A program made the translations under genes and the position numbers. Below the pieces are notes generated by a model, which was not told the DNA's origin, did no database searches, and saw only the letters and a list, made by a program, of their open reading frames with translations. DNA of 64,000 bases. Origin: Aldrovandia affinis (Eukaryota > Chordata > Actinopteri > Notacanthiformes > Halosauridae). Location: positions 4,437,154 to 4,501,153 of the forward strand of contig JAINUG010000015.1 of the NCBI GenBank assembly GCA_029706075.1, read 5' to 3'. Below are positions 43,941 through 55,840 of the stretch, in pieces. Positions within the stretch are counted from its first letter, which is position 1; the number at the start of each line of letters is the position of its first letter.

Positions 43941-44705
43941 ATAACATGTCAGGAACGGTGCCGGAAAACCAGGCGCGGACCCAGAAATGCAATAATGTAT
44001 TTTATTGCATAAACAGGCAATGGTCACGCAGGAGCAATCAGGGCAATACAGGGATCCAAAGAGTGGTCGGGGACAGGCAAAGTTCGTTCCAGGCTTCAGT
44101 TATGTCAGAGGCAGGCAAGGCGTAGTCAATGGGCAGGCGGAGGTCGATAATGGGAAATCAGTCCAGGTAACACAGAGAGGAGCGGGACTGGAACCACAAG
44201 GAGCACGAACAAGTGGGTCGGGAACGAGACTGGGACACAGACGAATACGAGAGCACGAACAAGAGCAAACAGAGAAACCGCTGGAGAGTTGTGTAGGCAT
44301 AAGCAAAGCACAAGACAATCTGGCAACGAACATGGGAAAACGCACAGCTTAAATACATTTAGAATAACGAGAAACAATCAGGAGTTAACATGAATGCAGC
44401 TGCCACCGGAGACTGCAATCAGACACACGAGGAACAGGTGAAAACGATAATACAACGACGAGACAATCTGGTAACGAACATGGGAAAACACACAACTAAA
44501 TACATCAGACATAACAAGAAACAATCAGGAATGAACAGAATGCAGCTAACTCAGACACATGAGGAACAGGTGAAAACGATAATACAATGACAAGACTGGA
44601 AACGGGTAAGTGAAAGTGAAAACACGGACTGGACAACCAGGAAAACATGGAATAAACGAAAACACCTCATTACAGGGAACACGAACACGAGACATGACAA
44701 TAACA
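43941..44705 (-). mobile_element. Probable solo LTR with 6-bp target duplication
   Basis: The block runs from TGTCAGGAACGG (43947) to GAGACATGACA (44699), so both strands have TG...CA ends. ATAACA stands on either side (43941-43946 and 44700-44705). Read on the minus strand the last 70 bp contain TTTATGCAATAAAATAC, a polyadenylation-type signal, then TCTGGGTCCGCGCCTGG, as in the R/U5 part of fish LTRs. No retroviral or gypsy coding sequence flanks it. The size is about 753 bp. It is therefore read as an LTR left by recombination between two LTRs. A non-autonomous DNA element is the main alternative. Confidence 0.65.
44314..44590. repeat. Tandem duplication inside the solo LTR
   Basis: Two copies of a unit starting GACAATCTGG.AACGAACATG, at 44314-44461 (148 bp) and 44462-44590 (about 129 bp), each ending AGGTGAAAACGATAATACAA. 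The second copy is shorter by small deletions. Shorter repeat arrays of this kind are common in the U3 part of LTRs. Confidence 0.85.
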
Positions 44706-44959
44706 TAAAGCAAAATTTTAAATTCAATTCCTTATGATTTCCACAATTGTTGCATTGTATTTCCTTCTGAGAATCTCATAGAACACATGCTTTTGGAATG
44801 TAGGTCCATGGTTTGATCTGCAAGGCTGCTGATTAGAAGGGTAGAAATCAGCTAGACCAAAATGGCACCAAGCTGGGAGATTACATAGAAGGGAAGAAAT
44901 CATGCGGCAACAGCAGGGCCAGTGTGGAAAATGCCATTGTCTATAATTGAATGTAACTA

Positions 44960-45202
44960 CAGTGGGTATAAAAAGTATTCGCCCCCTTTGGCATTTTTTA
45001 CATTTCATTTTCTTACTTCATGCAATCAAAATGGATGTCTGTAAACTTTGGGTCATTGCCCTGCTGGAATATAATCGTATTTATCTAAGTATTTTGTGTT
45101 GAACAGTGGCAAATAATCCCAATTGAATCCATTTTGATTCCATGAAGTAAGAAAATAAAATGTGAAATATCCAAAGGGGGTGAATACCCTTTCTACCCAT
45201 TG
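44960..45202. mobile_element. Tc1-derived MITE
   Basis: A 243-bp element made almost entirely of inverted repeats. The left is CAGTGGGTATAAAAAGTA at 44960 after a TA. The right, in reverse complement, is CAATGGGTAGAAAGGGTA. Both run on with TTC.CCCCCTTTGG and ATTTTCTTACTTCATG. No coding capacity. Its ends match the Tc1-like element at 13433 and the fragment at 60947-61067. The expected right-hand TA reads CA. Confidence 0.85.
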
Positions 45203-45862
45203 CAAATAAAATGTGCACTCAGCCAATTAAAGCAGTTGGATTTCCACAAAAGTTCTCCCTGTGCGTGGGCTGCATTAAGAAAATTGACAATTTCAATGTA
45301 CCAATCATCACTGATGACAACATGTGGGGCTTGTTAAACTCATGTGATATCACTTAATATCATCAATAATTAAATGAACATTTTAGAAACCCTTGTCTTC
45401 TTGGGTGTTTTTGGATTTAAAAAAACATATGAACACTGTGATATATTGTATGCTAATGTTTATCTGATAGATCATTGTTAGGCACATAATTATGATCAAT
45501 GTGCACTAGGTAATTGATAACTAAGTTAGTATGTTATTGTGTTTTCTATTTTCTTGCTGTTAATGTTACTCCTGTTATGTGATTACATATTAATAGCAAC
45601 AACAACAACAGCAGCATATTTGTTGTTGTTCCTATAACAAGAAAATATTTTACTTATTCAGTAAATGGAAAAAACAACAAGTTTCTGTTTATTAATAAGG
45701 TTTCGGCTTGGTGGACTTGAAATTCTCTTCACCTCTTCAAGTGTAATGATACTGTAATGATTTAGAATACGTATTATACAAGGCTCACACTTTCCATTAA
45801 ACATAAGTTACAGTCATTTTCCCTCAACCAATTTATACAGTGCAGTGCCACCACAATTTACT
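45203..45862. other. AT-rich non-coding stretch
   Basis: Contains an AAC-repeat hairpin (AACAACAACA at 45601-45610 against TGTTGTTGTT at 45621-45630). Otherwise nothing recognised. Confidence 0.45.
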
Positions 45863-46075
45863 TACATTATGTATTTGCTTAGCAAATGCCCTGATCAGGG
45901 AGGCATACATTACATTTTTACACATTATTCATTTTTTAGATTTAGATATATTTATTGAAGCAATTCAGGCTAATTGCCTTGCTGAAGGGTACAGTGCTCC
46001 ACTTATGAATTGAACTCAATCTTTGGGTCATAAGCCCATTTTCTGATACTCCAGTGCAATGCTGCCAAACCCAGA
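45863..46075 (-). mobile_element. tRNA-derived SINE, old copy
   Basis: On the minus strand: a tRNA-like head GGCAGCATTGCACTGGAG with B box GAGTTCAATTCAT, then ACCCTTCAGCAAGGCAATTA, then GGGCATTTGCTAAGCAAAT and TAATGTAAG. The last part is a decayed version of the UnaL2-type tail. Same family as positions 1-83. Many substitutions indicate age. Confidence 0.7.
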
Positions 46076-46712
46076 GAGAAGGAATTCTGAAAGGCATTGC
46101 TGGGATTGCATTGGTCCAGTAGCTCTTGCTCTGAAGTGTTCACCATGTACCATAAACAAATATTCATTACAATGGTAAAATTGCAAGCTCTGCGTCAGTG
46201 CTATCATAAAATAAAATAAATTCAACTTAAAATGCATTACCACCTACCTATATTCCCTATAATGATTAGAGGCCTGCCTTTAGTAGTTATCCATTTTTTA
46301 TTGTTGTATTGTTTGTTATTATATATGGGTTATTGTGACCCCAACAAGATTGTACAGAAGGGACCTATTTTCTTTGTGAAATAACAAACTAGTGGCACAA
46401 ACTTTTGAGCCAAAAGCACATTTATTATGTAGGCTGTGCTGCAAACCTTTGTATTTTGAGGCTGCTGAAATTAATCCCGATTGTAGACACAAGTACTGTA
46501 ACCTTACTTTTTGAATATGGATTAGTTTTTTCAAACCAAACCTCAACCTATATATATATATTAATATTATTATAATTCTTTTATTATGATATTGTTTTCT
46601 CTGTATTCTTTGTGCTGCAATGTAAAAGTAGTACTAAATGTAAAAGTGCTGCATTTTGTATGAAAAGTGCTATTCAAATAAAGTGTATTATATATATATA
46701 TATATACACACA
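46076..46712. other. AT-rich stretch ending in TA repeat
   Basis: No gene. TA repeats at 46547-46562 and 46688-46706, the second abutting the left end of the next element. Confidence 0.5.
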
Positions 46713-47456
46713 CCGTCAAGCCGGAAAGTCTGCACACCCCTTTCACCCTCTCCACGTTTCATTGCGTTACAGACTTATTCTACAATAGATTACGTTCATT
46801 TTTTGTCGGTTTTTAGACATTTGTGCTAATTTATTAAAAATCTAAATGTAAAATATCATATGTACACAAGTGTGCACACCCTTTGATATGACACCCAAAA
46901 GTGAGCTCAGGTGCATTTTGTTTCCACTGATACTGCTTGAGATGTTTCCACAACTTGATTCTAGTCCACCTGTGGTAAATTCAATTGATTGGACATGATT
47001 TGGAAAGGCACACACCTGTCTATATAAGGTCCCACAGTTGACAGTGCATGTCAGAGTAAAAACCAAGCCATGAAGTCCTAGGAACTCTCCATAGACCTCC
47101 GAGATAGAATTGTGTTGAGGCATAGATCTGGGGAAGGGTATAAAAACATTGCTAAAGCATTGAAAGCACCCAGGAGAACAGTGGGCTCCATCATTGTGAA
47201 ATGGAAGAAGTTTGGAACCACCACAACTCTTCTTAGAGCTGGCCGTCTGGCCAAACTAAGTAACTGGGCAAGAAGGGCCATGGTCAGGGAGGTGACCAAG
47301 AACCCAATGGCCACTCTAAGAGAGCTTCAGAGTTCCTCTGCAGCGATGGGAGAACCTGGTAGAAGGACAAAAATTAACTTAATCTATTGTAGAATAAGTC
47401 TGTAACGCAATGAAACGTGGAGAGGGTGGAAGGGGTGTGCAGACTTTCCGGCTTGA

Positions 47457-47459
<3 letters not shown>
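46713..47459 (+). mobile_element. Tc1-like deletion derivative with near-identical ends
   Basis: The left end CCGTCAAGCCGGAAAGTC (46713) and the reverse complement of the right end, CAGTCAAGCCGGAAAGTC (47459), continue together for about 95 bp with only about five differences. TA repeats flank it, and TA follows at 47460-47461. The interior holds the promoter-side region and the N-terminal third of a transposase, then jumps to the right inverted repeat. The high identity of the ends suggests the deletion derivative itself moved rather recently. Confidence 0.85.
47071..47375 (+). pseudogene. Tc1-like transposase, N-terminal third only
   Basis: Starts ATGAAGTCC-TAG (47071), so the fourth codon is a stop, then reads ELSIDLRDRIVLRHRSGEGY. 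The paired-type DNA-binding domain follows: NIAKALKAPRRTVGSIIVKW, the linker RAGRLAKLSN, and the second helix-turn-helix RRAMVREVTKNPMATLRELQ. The frame ends around SSAAMGEPGRRTK where the right terminal repeat begins. The whole DDE catalytic domain is gone, so any movement needed transposase from another copy. Such DNA-binding-only products can interfere with the active enzyme in other Tc1 systems, but nothing shows expression here. Confidence 0.8.

Positions 47460-47487
<28 letters not shown>
47460..47487. repeat. TA microsatellite
   Basis: TA repeat that served as the insertion site of the element at 46713-47459. Confidence 0.9.
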
Positions 47488-47493
<6 letters not shown>

Positions 47494-49004
47494 CACAGTA
47501 TATAAACAAAATAATTCAAAGTGATAATAATTCCAAGAGTGAACATGTTAATGTCAATGTCCATGTCCATGTAATAGTACATTTATTTTCCCTTTGTAAT
47601 GCAATGGTAAAGCAATAGACATCAGGGGAAGTGAGCCATGGAATGTGGCTTGAAATTTTAGGTACAAATGCTTTTCCTCAATATTTCATTTTCACACAAT
47701 TCTGCATGGTGAAGAGAGGGCAATTTAAAGGCTCCATAAATCCTCACATATATGGCCTCAGGAGCAATAAAGGCTGAACAGAGCTCACCTACCCCTAACG
47801 TCCCCCACAACCTGGCTCTGCAGATACTGCTACAATGGTGCATTTTGACACTCACGGCCTCATAAAATATGTTTATAAAAAAATTGTCTACACATTATTT
47901 CCCGTTTGTTAGTGGTGTAATGAGTGCACGCAAAATAGCGATAACAATATTCAGAGATAAATGTGTTTGAGCGAGGGGTTTTATCCGATTTTTAAAAGGA
48001 AACCTACGATATACAATAGCCGTTGTTTGGCTAAACGCATCGAACACTCATGAAATGCTGCCATGTGCAGGGCGGAGAAGATTTCATCTTTAAGAGCTGA
48101 GGGCCACTATGTCCAAGTCTTGTAAAATGGCACTCATGTCCCCCTTTGACTCCTCACTGCTGGGTGATGGTATAAACACAGAGGTATTTTGTTTTTTTGT
48201 TTTGTCACTTCTATTCATTTTTCACTTTTGTTTATCTCGGAGCAGACATATTTTTTCTCTTGCTGCAGTAAGATCATCTATCTCGATTGCTCTTTTTATG
48301 ACTATCTTCACATCTTACCGTTTATAGTACCTTCAGTGCACTACATTCTCATGGAGTGTAAGGACACATTTTGTATTCGTAGTTTGATAGTTGTAATTTA
48401 AGTCTTGTCATTTGCAACAAACAACTTATTTTTGAAGTACTGTTAAAAGTAAGTTCTTAATTTGATTGATTAGTCTGGTTGGTTCCTATGATAAAACTTA
48501 CCATTGCATTTAGAGATTTGTATTAACTGATAGCAATTGCTATTCTTAATAATGATAATGTCATCATTTTCATTGGTTTAAAATGTGTTTAATGGTTTCT
48601 TATAATAAAAATATGTGGCATGGCAACTGCTTCTCAAACTTAATTGTCCTGCCGATTACATTATCAGCAATGCCCCATGGCCCCAAATAATTCATTTTCC
48701 CCTTTGATCAATATGTACTACAACCAATGACAGGATCTGTTCAGATCGTAAATCTTGTTCATAGTACCACATTGCAAGACACACGTGCAAAGATGTGCAC
48801 ATGTGATTTTATTTCAGCCAATAGAATGATAGACAAACTCCATGTTGCTTTTTCTGTGGAGCTAGTTTGCTTGGTAACTGCATAATAATGAGCAGAAATG
48901 AATAATATTGCTGTAAGAGGTGTATAACTTCTTAGAATTAGGAAGCTCAAAACAGTGTCCTTGTTCCATGCAGACTGCCACACAGTAAACATCTTTATGT
49001 TACC
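47488..49004. other. Unique non-coding stretch
   Basis: No gene or repeat family recognised. Confidence 0.4.
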
Positions 49005-49112
49005 AGATCCATATGCTCTGTTTACTGGTCTCCCAAGAAAGTCTATTGACTGACTACAGCTCATCCAGAATACAGCAGCACATGCGCTGCCTGCTTTAAA
49101 CCTGCTCACCAT
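49005..49112 (+). mobile_element. L2-type LINE relic, internal piece
   Basis: Plus-strand translation gives ALFTGLPRKSID-stop-LQLIQNTAAHALPALNL. This matches the LINE peptide LLAGLP....RPLQLIQNAAARLV encoded at 43060-43140. About 36 codons survive with one stop. A much older insertion than the copy at 42.8 kb. Confidence 0.65.
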
Positions 49113-49215
49113 TTTAGATAACAATTTATGGACGGCATTAAAACCGCTGTTGTGGACAGACAGTTTTTAAATAATAACTTCATACGGAATCTTTAGTAAA
49201 CACAACACTGAAGGC

Positions 49216-49282
49216 ATTCTACATTTTACATTTTACATTTGAAGCATTTAGCAGACGCTCTTATCCAGAGCAACTCTACAAT
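49216..49282 (-). mobile_element. L2/SINE-type 3' tail fragment
   Basis: On the minus strand reads TGCTCTGGATAAGAGCGTCT, then GCTAAATGC and three TGTAAAA-like repeats. This is the UnaL2-type 3' hairpin and tail. Too short to say whether a LINE or a SINE inserted. Confidence 0.7.
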
Positions 49283-51300
49283 TTATCTATTGTTTCACTG
49301 AAAGCTATGAGTAATGCCCTCAATGGTTATACAATAAAATAATGCCATGAATCAATTTCTGAAATTCTATTTCTGAAATTCTTACACATATACATTCATA
49401 CACATATTCATACACACGCTTGCCTCTAAAGTATGCTACAATACAAAAAGATATGATATCATGAAGAGACACAGGGCAAAGTTATTTGAATGAACGTAGG
49501 AAAATATGGATAGCCTTGCTTTGGAACAGTGTTTGTTAAGTTCGTTAAGTGAAATAACATGATGAAAGTTTAGTTGTAATTTGGAATAATTTTAGTATCA
49601 ATAATTTGATAAGCAGAGAGATGTTTGGAATTATGTTTTTACAGATGTATAGAGAGTATGCTTTGTTTATCTGAGTAACTTTATATGCTGAAAGCGTGTT
49701 GGTTGAGATGTAAAATACCTTCCACAGAACATTGAATCCTGATGCTGCAGCTTATATTGCCATCTGTTCTAGTTCCACAAAGCACCTGCAGAAGGTATGA
49801 TGTCAAAGTTAGGCAAGTTTAGGCAAAGTGAATTTTGGTGGATAGTATAGGTAAAATGATGAGTTTCTGATCCACACCTACAATGCCACCTGTCCACCTG
49901 CTATGCCACCTGTTCCATCTCTGTCCCTTCACTTACCCAGCTCTGCTCCCCTGCCACTGTCTGTAGCATATCACACCGTAACCATGACAACAGTGAACCT
50001 GCTCGATAGCCCTGGTCTCAACCTGGGCATCACACAGCCTCAGCTCTATTGCGTGCATGTTTACCTGATGGCAAGGTTATCTAAAAATGTTTCTCTCCTT
50101 TGCAAAAGATCAAATTTCCTATAGGCTTCAAGAGGCTCCACTGTAATATGCATTTATATTATAACTTCAAAAGAAAAAAAAACTTAAACAAAAACAAACT
50201 CTATAAATAGGATAGGGATCACTGGCTGAACAGGGACAGAGATTCTCAAAGCATTTATTTTGCTGGTGCATTATTTTTGTGATTTAGCTCGAGCTACGCT
50301 CCCCGGCACACACATAAACCAATCCTGACACACCTCCCTCCCCCTCGCCCCCACCCCCAGCCATCTCACCCCAGCGATGGTGGTGACACGAAGCATGAAT
50401 CAGGATCTCTATAAGCGGGATTAAAAAGAATAAATAAGTTGATATCATAGAACAAAATGATTTATGCATGGCGTCGGCCCGGCAGCTGAAAAGGGTTCCT
50501 GCAGAAATCAATAGGTAATTACAGACATCCACCCAGGGCTGCGCTCTCACCCCATCACACTCAAAGCAAATGTCAAAATACTTGTTTGCCAGCAAAGCAA
50601 ACAGGAGTAAGTAAGTGCTCTTTGGGGAGTGATGGCTCTCGGTCGGGGCCTCCAGGTGGGGTGCTTTTCTGACCATGAATCGCCGCTGGCTGAGGCAACT
50701 GCTGCTGTCAGCAGGATTCTTCAGCATTTATGGCTCTTGATGAGTCATAGCTCATGGCTCTGACCCGGGTGCTGGCACGCCTCCTGTCTGGTGGTTGGTG
50801 GGGGCTCCTCCACTGGAGAGGGGGGACCATGATGTCACCTGGACTCAATCCGACCCCCCGCTGTTTCTCAATGTGCCAGACCTATAAAACGTCCCATCTC
50901 CCATCAGTAACAGGGTCAGGGTCTGTTGCCAGTGAACGGGTCTGCCTGGCTAACACAAGCAGATGAAATCAAGTGGGTAGGTGGCAAGTGGGTGGGGTGG
51001 GGTGGGGTGGGGTGTGGGTTTGAGTTGGCTTTAGTGACTAAAGGGGCTTTCACTGTGACCCAAAATATCTGAAGCAAGCAAACTCAATTTAAACCTGGTA
51101 TTTTTGTTTTTGCTTTAATTGTGAAGAATTTAATTCATTGTTTTGTCTCTTACGGTGGCAATACTGTATGTAGACTGAGAAGTGTCTGTGCCAATCCAAG
51201 GATTTATCACGTACATAAAATTTCTAAAACTCTCCAGCTCTAAAGGTATATAGTTGGAACAAGAATTGTTTGAAATGTGTCCCAAACACTTACCGGCTAA
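49283..51300. other. Unique stretch with possible regulatory blocks
   Basis: No gene recognised. 50370-50740 is repeat-poor with phrases such as GATTTATGCATGGCG and CAATAGGTAATTACAGAC, resembling conserved non-coding DNA. A GGGGT run at 50989-51018 could form a G-quadruplex. 49978-49991 is a near match to an RFX X-box. Confidence 0.4.
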
Positions 51301-51448
51301 TATATACGCCATTTAGCAGACGCTTTTATCCAAAGCGACTTACAGTAGTGAATGCATACATTTTTCAGTATATGTGGCCCCAGTGGGGATTGAACCCACA
51401 ACCTAATCGTTGCCAACGCTGTGCTCTACCAACTGAGCCACAGAGAAC
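51301..51448 (-). mobile_element. tRNA-derived SINE, complete head and L2 tail
   Basis: On the minus strand the head has an A box TGGCTCAGTTGG (reverse complement of 51429-51440), a D arm GCTC/GAGC, an anticodon-type loop TTGGCAA, and a T arm GTGGG-TTCAATC-CCCAC with B box GGGTTCAATCC (51387-51397). The acceptor strands do not pair, which separates it from a working tRNA gene. After a short linker it ends in the L2-type tail GTCGCTTTGGATAAAAGCG, CGTCTGCTAAATGG. Well preserved and in the same family as 36067-36160. Confidence 0.85.
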
Positions 51449-51521
51449 CACCTTTTCCTGACGTTTCCACCGGTAACTGATTAAAGGTTCATATTAATGC
51501 AACAAAAAATACATTGATTAT
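51449..51521. other. Short spacer
   Basis: Nothing recognised between the SINE and the TA target of the next element. Confidence 0.4.
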
Positions 51522-51523
51522 AC

Positions 51524-53077
51524 AGTGATGCTTGAAAGTCTGTGAACCCTGCAGGGGGTGGTCATTATTTTTTATATATTATAGAAAAATAACCCTATAA
51601 AATCTTTATCTAAACCTCAATTCTTTAAGAAGATATCCCAAATAAAGGACACACACAAAGAATTATAATATATTTTAATTGTTAATTTAACAAAACTGGT
51701 TTATTTAATAAAAACTCAGATACCCTTGTGTGCAAAAATATGTGAACCCCTTCAATCAATAACTTGTGGCACCTCCTTTAGCAGTGATGACTCCTATAGC
51801 CACTGATCAGACTCTGGCACCACTCCTCCTTACAGAACCCAACCAACTCAGTGAGGTTTGAGGGCTGTCTGGTGTGAGCAGCCCAATTTCTGCTCCTGCC
51901 ACAGCATCTCAATTGGATTTAGACTTTGACTTAGCCAATCCAAAACACAAACCTTTTTTCTTCTGAGCCATTCTTTGGTAGATTTGCTTGAATGCTTCAG
52001 ATCCTTGTCTTGTTGGAACATCCATTTTCAGCCAAGTTTTATCTCTCGGACTGATGGCCTGACGTTCTGTTCAAGAATTATCTGATGTCCCTCAGAATTC
52101 ACGATTCCCTTAATGATGTCGAGTTGTCCAGGCCCAGAGGAAGAAAAGCAGCCCCAGATCATGACACTCCCACTCACCATGCTTGACCGTAGGGATACGG
52201 TTATTTTGGTGGTGGGCAGTGTTTTTTTTTATTGTGACCAAAAAGGTTGGACTCATCCATCCAGAGAAGAGACTTCCAGAAACCTTCAGGTTTGTCCGGG
52301 TGGCCTCTGGCAAACTTAAGACAGGCAGCTTGGTTCTTTTTATACAGCAGAGGCTTCTTCCTGGCTACCCTTGCATGGCACATCTATTCAACGTTCTTTT
52401 TATTGGTGATGAATGCACAATGACATCAGGTGTAGCGAGGGAGGCTTGTAGATCCCTGAATGTTATTCTTGGGTTTATTTTTACTTGATTTCTTATTTAT
52501 CTTGTGGCTCTTAGTGATATTTTAGAAGGACGCCCACTTCTAGGCAGAGTTGCTGTCGTGTTAAATGTTCTCCATTTGTATACTATTTGTCTCACAGTGG
52601 ACTGATGGAGCCCAGGTATTTTTGATATGATTTTATATTCTTCACCAGCTTGATGCGCACTTACAAGTCTCCTTACATACTGGCATAGTGTGTTTTGCAT
52701 TCACCTGTATGGGTAACACCGAACTGACCAGGTGTCTTACCTGTATTTATGAGGATGCCACCCAAACTCTTTCCTAAAGATCTGACCTCTGATTGGTTAA
52801 CTTGGTAACCAATTACATACCCATCTGATTCAACTTATCTACTTGATTTAACTAAGGCAACAGGAGGTTCACTTATTTTTGCACCTTCACTAATTCTTTT
52901 TTCCATATTTTTACTGTACTATATGCATAATTTCCTCTAAAACTGTATGTAATTGGTAAATACAGGCCCTTTATTTCAGTTAAGAAAAGACTGGCTCTGA
53001 TTAAATAAGGATTTTGTGGTAAAAACTCTAGATTTCTATGATTGCACCAGGGATTCACAAACTTTCAAGCATCACTG
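51524..53077 (-). mobile_element. Full-length Tc1-like transposon, IR/DR type
   Basis: Both ends are present. The left starts CAGTGATGCTTGAAAGTCTG (51524) and the right, in reverse complement, starts CAGTGATGCTTGAAAGTTTG (53077). Each is flanked by TA (51522-51523, 53078-53079). Inner copies of the repeat lie at about 51728-51760 (GTGCAAAAATATGTGAACC type) and 52861-52890 in inverse. This gives the two-repeats-per-end layout known from Sleeping Beauty-like elements. The 1554-bp length is normal for Tc1 families. The transposase on the minus strand is broken, so the copy is non-autonomous. Confidence 0.88.
51780..52700 (-). pseudogene. Tc1-like transposase pseudogene
   Basis: Read from 52700 on the minus strand. 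The DNA-binding half (52497-52700) shows EYKIISKIPGLHQSTVRQIV and the linker LPRSGRPSKIS. A decayed second helix-turn-helix and the junction ARVARKKPLLYKKN follow. The first catalytic aspartate lies in LLWMDESNLFGHN (about 52215-52250), the second in [13 protein letters not shown] (near 52010) and the catalytic glutamate in LNPIEMLW. All three acidic residues are thus still recognisable, but the frame changes several times and stops occur between them. This is the most complete transposase relic in the window. Confidence 0.8.
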
Positions 53078-53079
53078 TA

Positions 53080-54717
53080 GTACATTGCTGAATGCTGCCA
53101 CCTAATTGCTAAGCTTGTATTAATACATTTTAAGCTGTCATCTAACTATATTTATAGGGAAGAGGCAAAAGCTCTTTTTGATATTAGAAAGAGATTTTTG
53201 TGCGTTTGTATTTTTAGCAGCATGCCAGTTACGTAGCTAGCTAGTTCTGTGCTGTCGTGGATATGCCTGAGATGAATGAATGATACCTCCATTTGAATAT
53301 CAGAACTGCTCGACCTTGTTCTCGTTCACAGGAAAGAAGAAAAGATTACCAAGTGAAAAAATAGAAAAGAGCAACACAGAAAGCAAATGCATTTCAACCA
53401 TGCGTGCAAAATGAATGTAAGAGAGCTAAGGAATTGTTTACACGTTTATTTTGATTTTCTCCATAGTTTTTGACACTTCTTCTTGTGTGCCAGTAGACAA
53501 ACTGCTCCAGTTTTAATAAGAGGATTGCTGTGCTTTGACCATGGTGCCATTTAGCCCCATCAATTCTTGAGAATTCCAGCATGTCACCTGGGCAGAAGCA
53601 CTTTATGGATGTCGCTTCTTAAGATGGCACTTTGACAAACAGCTGGAAATGGGTCAGCTCTGCCCACTGCTCTCAGCCAGAGCTAGCCTAAATCAACAGG
53701 GTAAGCAATCACTTCCTGGGGAGTTTTTTTCATATTCTCGGCCCTTATCTGTTCAGGAAGTTTAAAGCTGACCCCTTGCAAGTAGCATGTACCAGTCAAA
53801 TTTATCTCTCGAGACATCCGGAAAGACTGTACCCTGAATGCGGTGTTCCAGTCCTCTCTGTCACTCTGGGGCAGGTCTGTCAGGCCCAGGTGAGTGCCCT
53901 CCCGCCCCTGCAAAAGAACTGAGTTGAAGTGCCCAAATGAGGACACACATTTATTTAGCTATTTCCTGTTAATATGGACCATTTGACATTATGGTATTAT
54001 TAGGAATACAGGCTCTTTGGTTTATTATATTTTGAGATGGATGTATGGTTTTGGGCTCTGCGCATAACGATTTATTTAGATGGGTCAGTAACATTTTGAG
54101 TGCGGTGTAACATGATGCAGCATTGAATAGTGAACTATAAAGTGCATGGCTTTTTATTATTGAAAAGATCAAGAATAGGATTCTACTAGGAAATACTATT
54201 CAACTGAGTGTACAAACTGTTCTAACAATAATCCAGTGGTCAAGCCAGATGGCCAAACGTTTTAAGATTGTGGTATTGCACAGAGGCACATGCGCGTACA
54301 CACACACACACACCCACACACACAGAAATATTGCTGACAGAAGCAGAATTTCACACTTTTCAGTTACTGTCTGTACTTCTCATTCAGTTCCATCTGTAGA
54401 CATTGCTATGGTCATTTTCTAGTAGGAAGCCTGCTTTCTATTCTCTGCTATTGTCTATTCTCTCCTCTGCAGCATAGCGCACCACAAAGGATGGAGGAGA
54501 CAGAAGTGGGAGGTGGTGGATTGTTGTCTGAACAACAGCGATGGGAACCCAATCACCCAGCGCAGCATGGCAGTATTCTAGCCCCACACCAGAGCGTCTC
54601 TACCGCTCTCCTGGTTTAATGTGCTTCCTCCCTGCAGTTGTTCGTCATGTGTCGGTGCCTTAGCAGCTGGTGTGCAGTTTACTATCTTTCCCTCGTGTTC
54701 AACAGTCCAATGCACAG
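53080..54717. other. Unique non-coding stretch
   Basis: No gene recognised. Short CA repeat at 54298-54325. Confidence 0.4.

Positions 54718-55840
<1,123 letters not shown>

Noticed and set aside
48759-49124. 121-codon minus-strand open frame
   Set aside because: Antisense shadow of the plus-strand L2 relic at 49005-49112.
49978-49991. RFX X-box-like GTAACCATGACAAC
   Set aside because: One core mismatch and no supporting conservation or neighbouring motifs; kept only as a remark.
51375-51448. Possible tRNA gene on the minus strand (anticodon-like GGC)
   Set aside because: D and T arms are good but acceptor strands do not pair, and the sequence continues into a SINE body with an L2-type tail.
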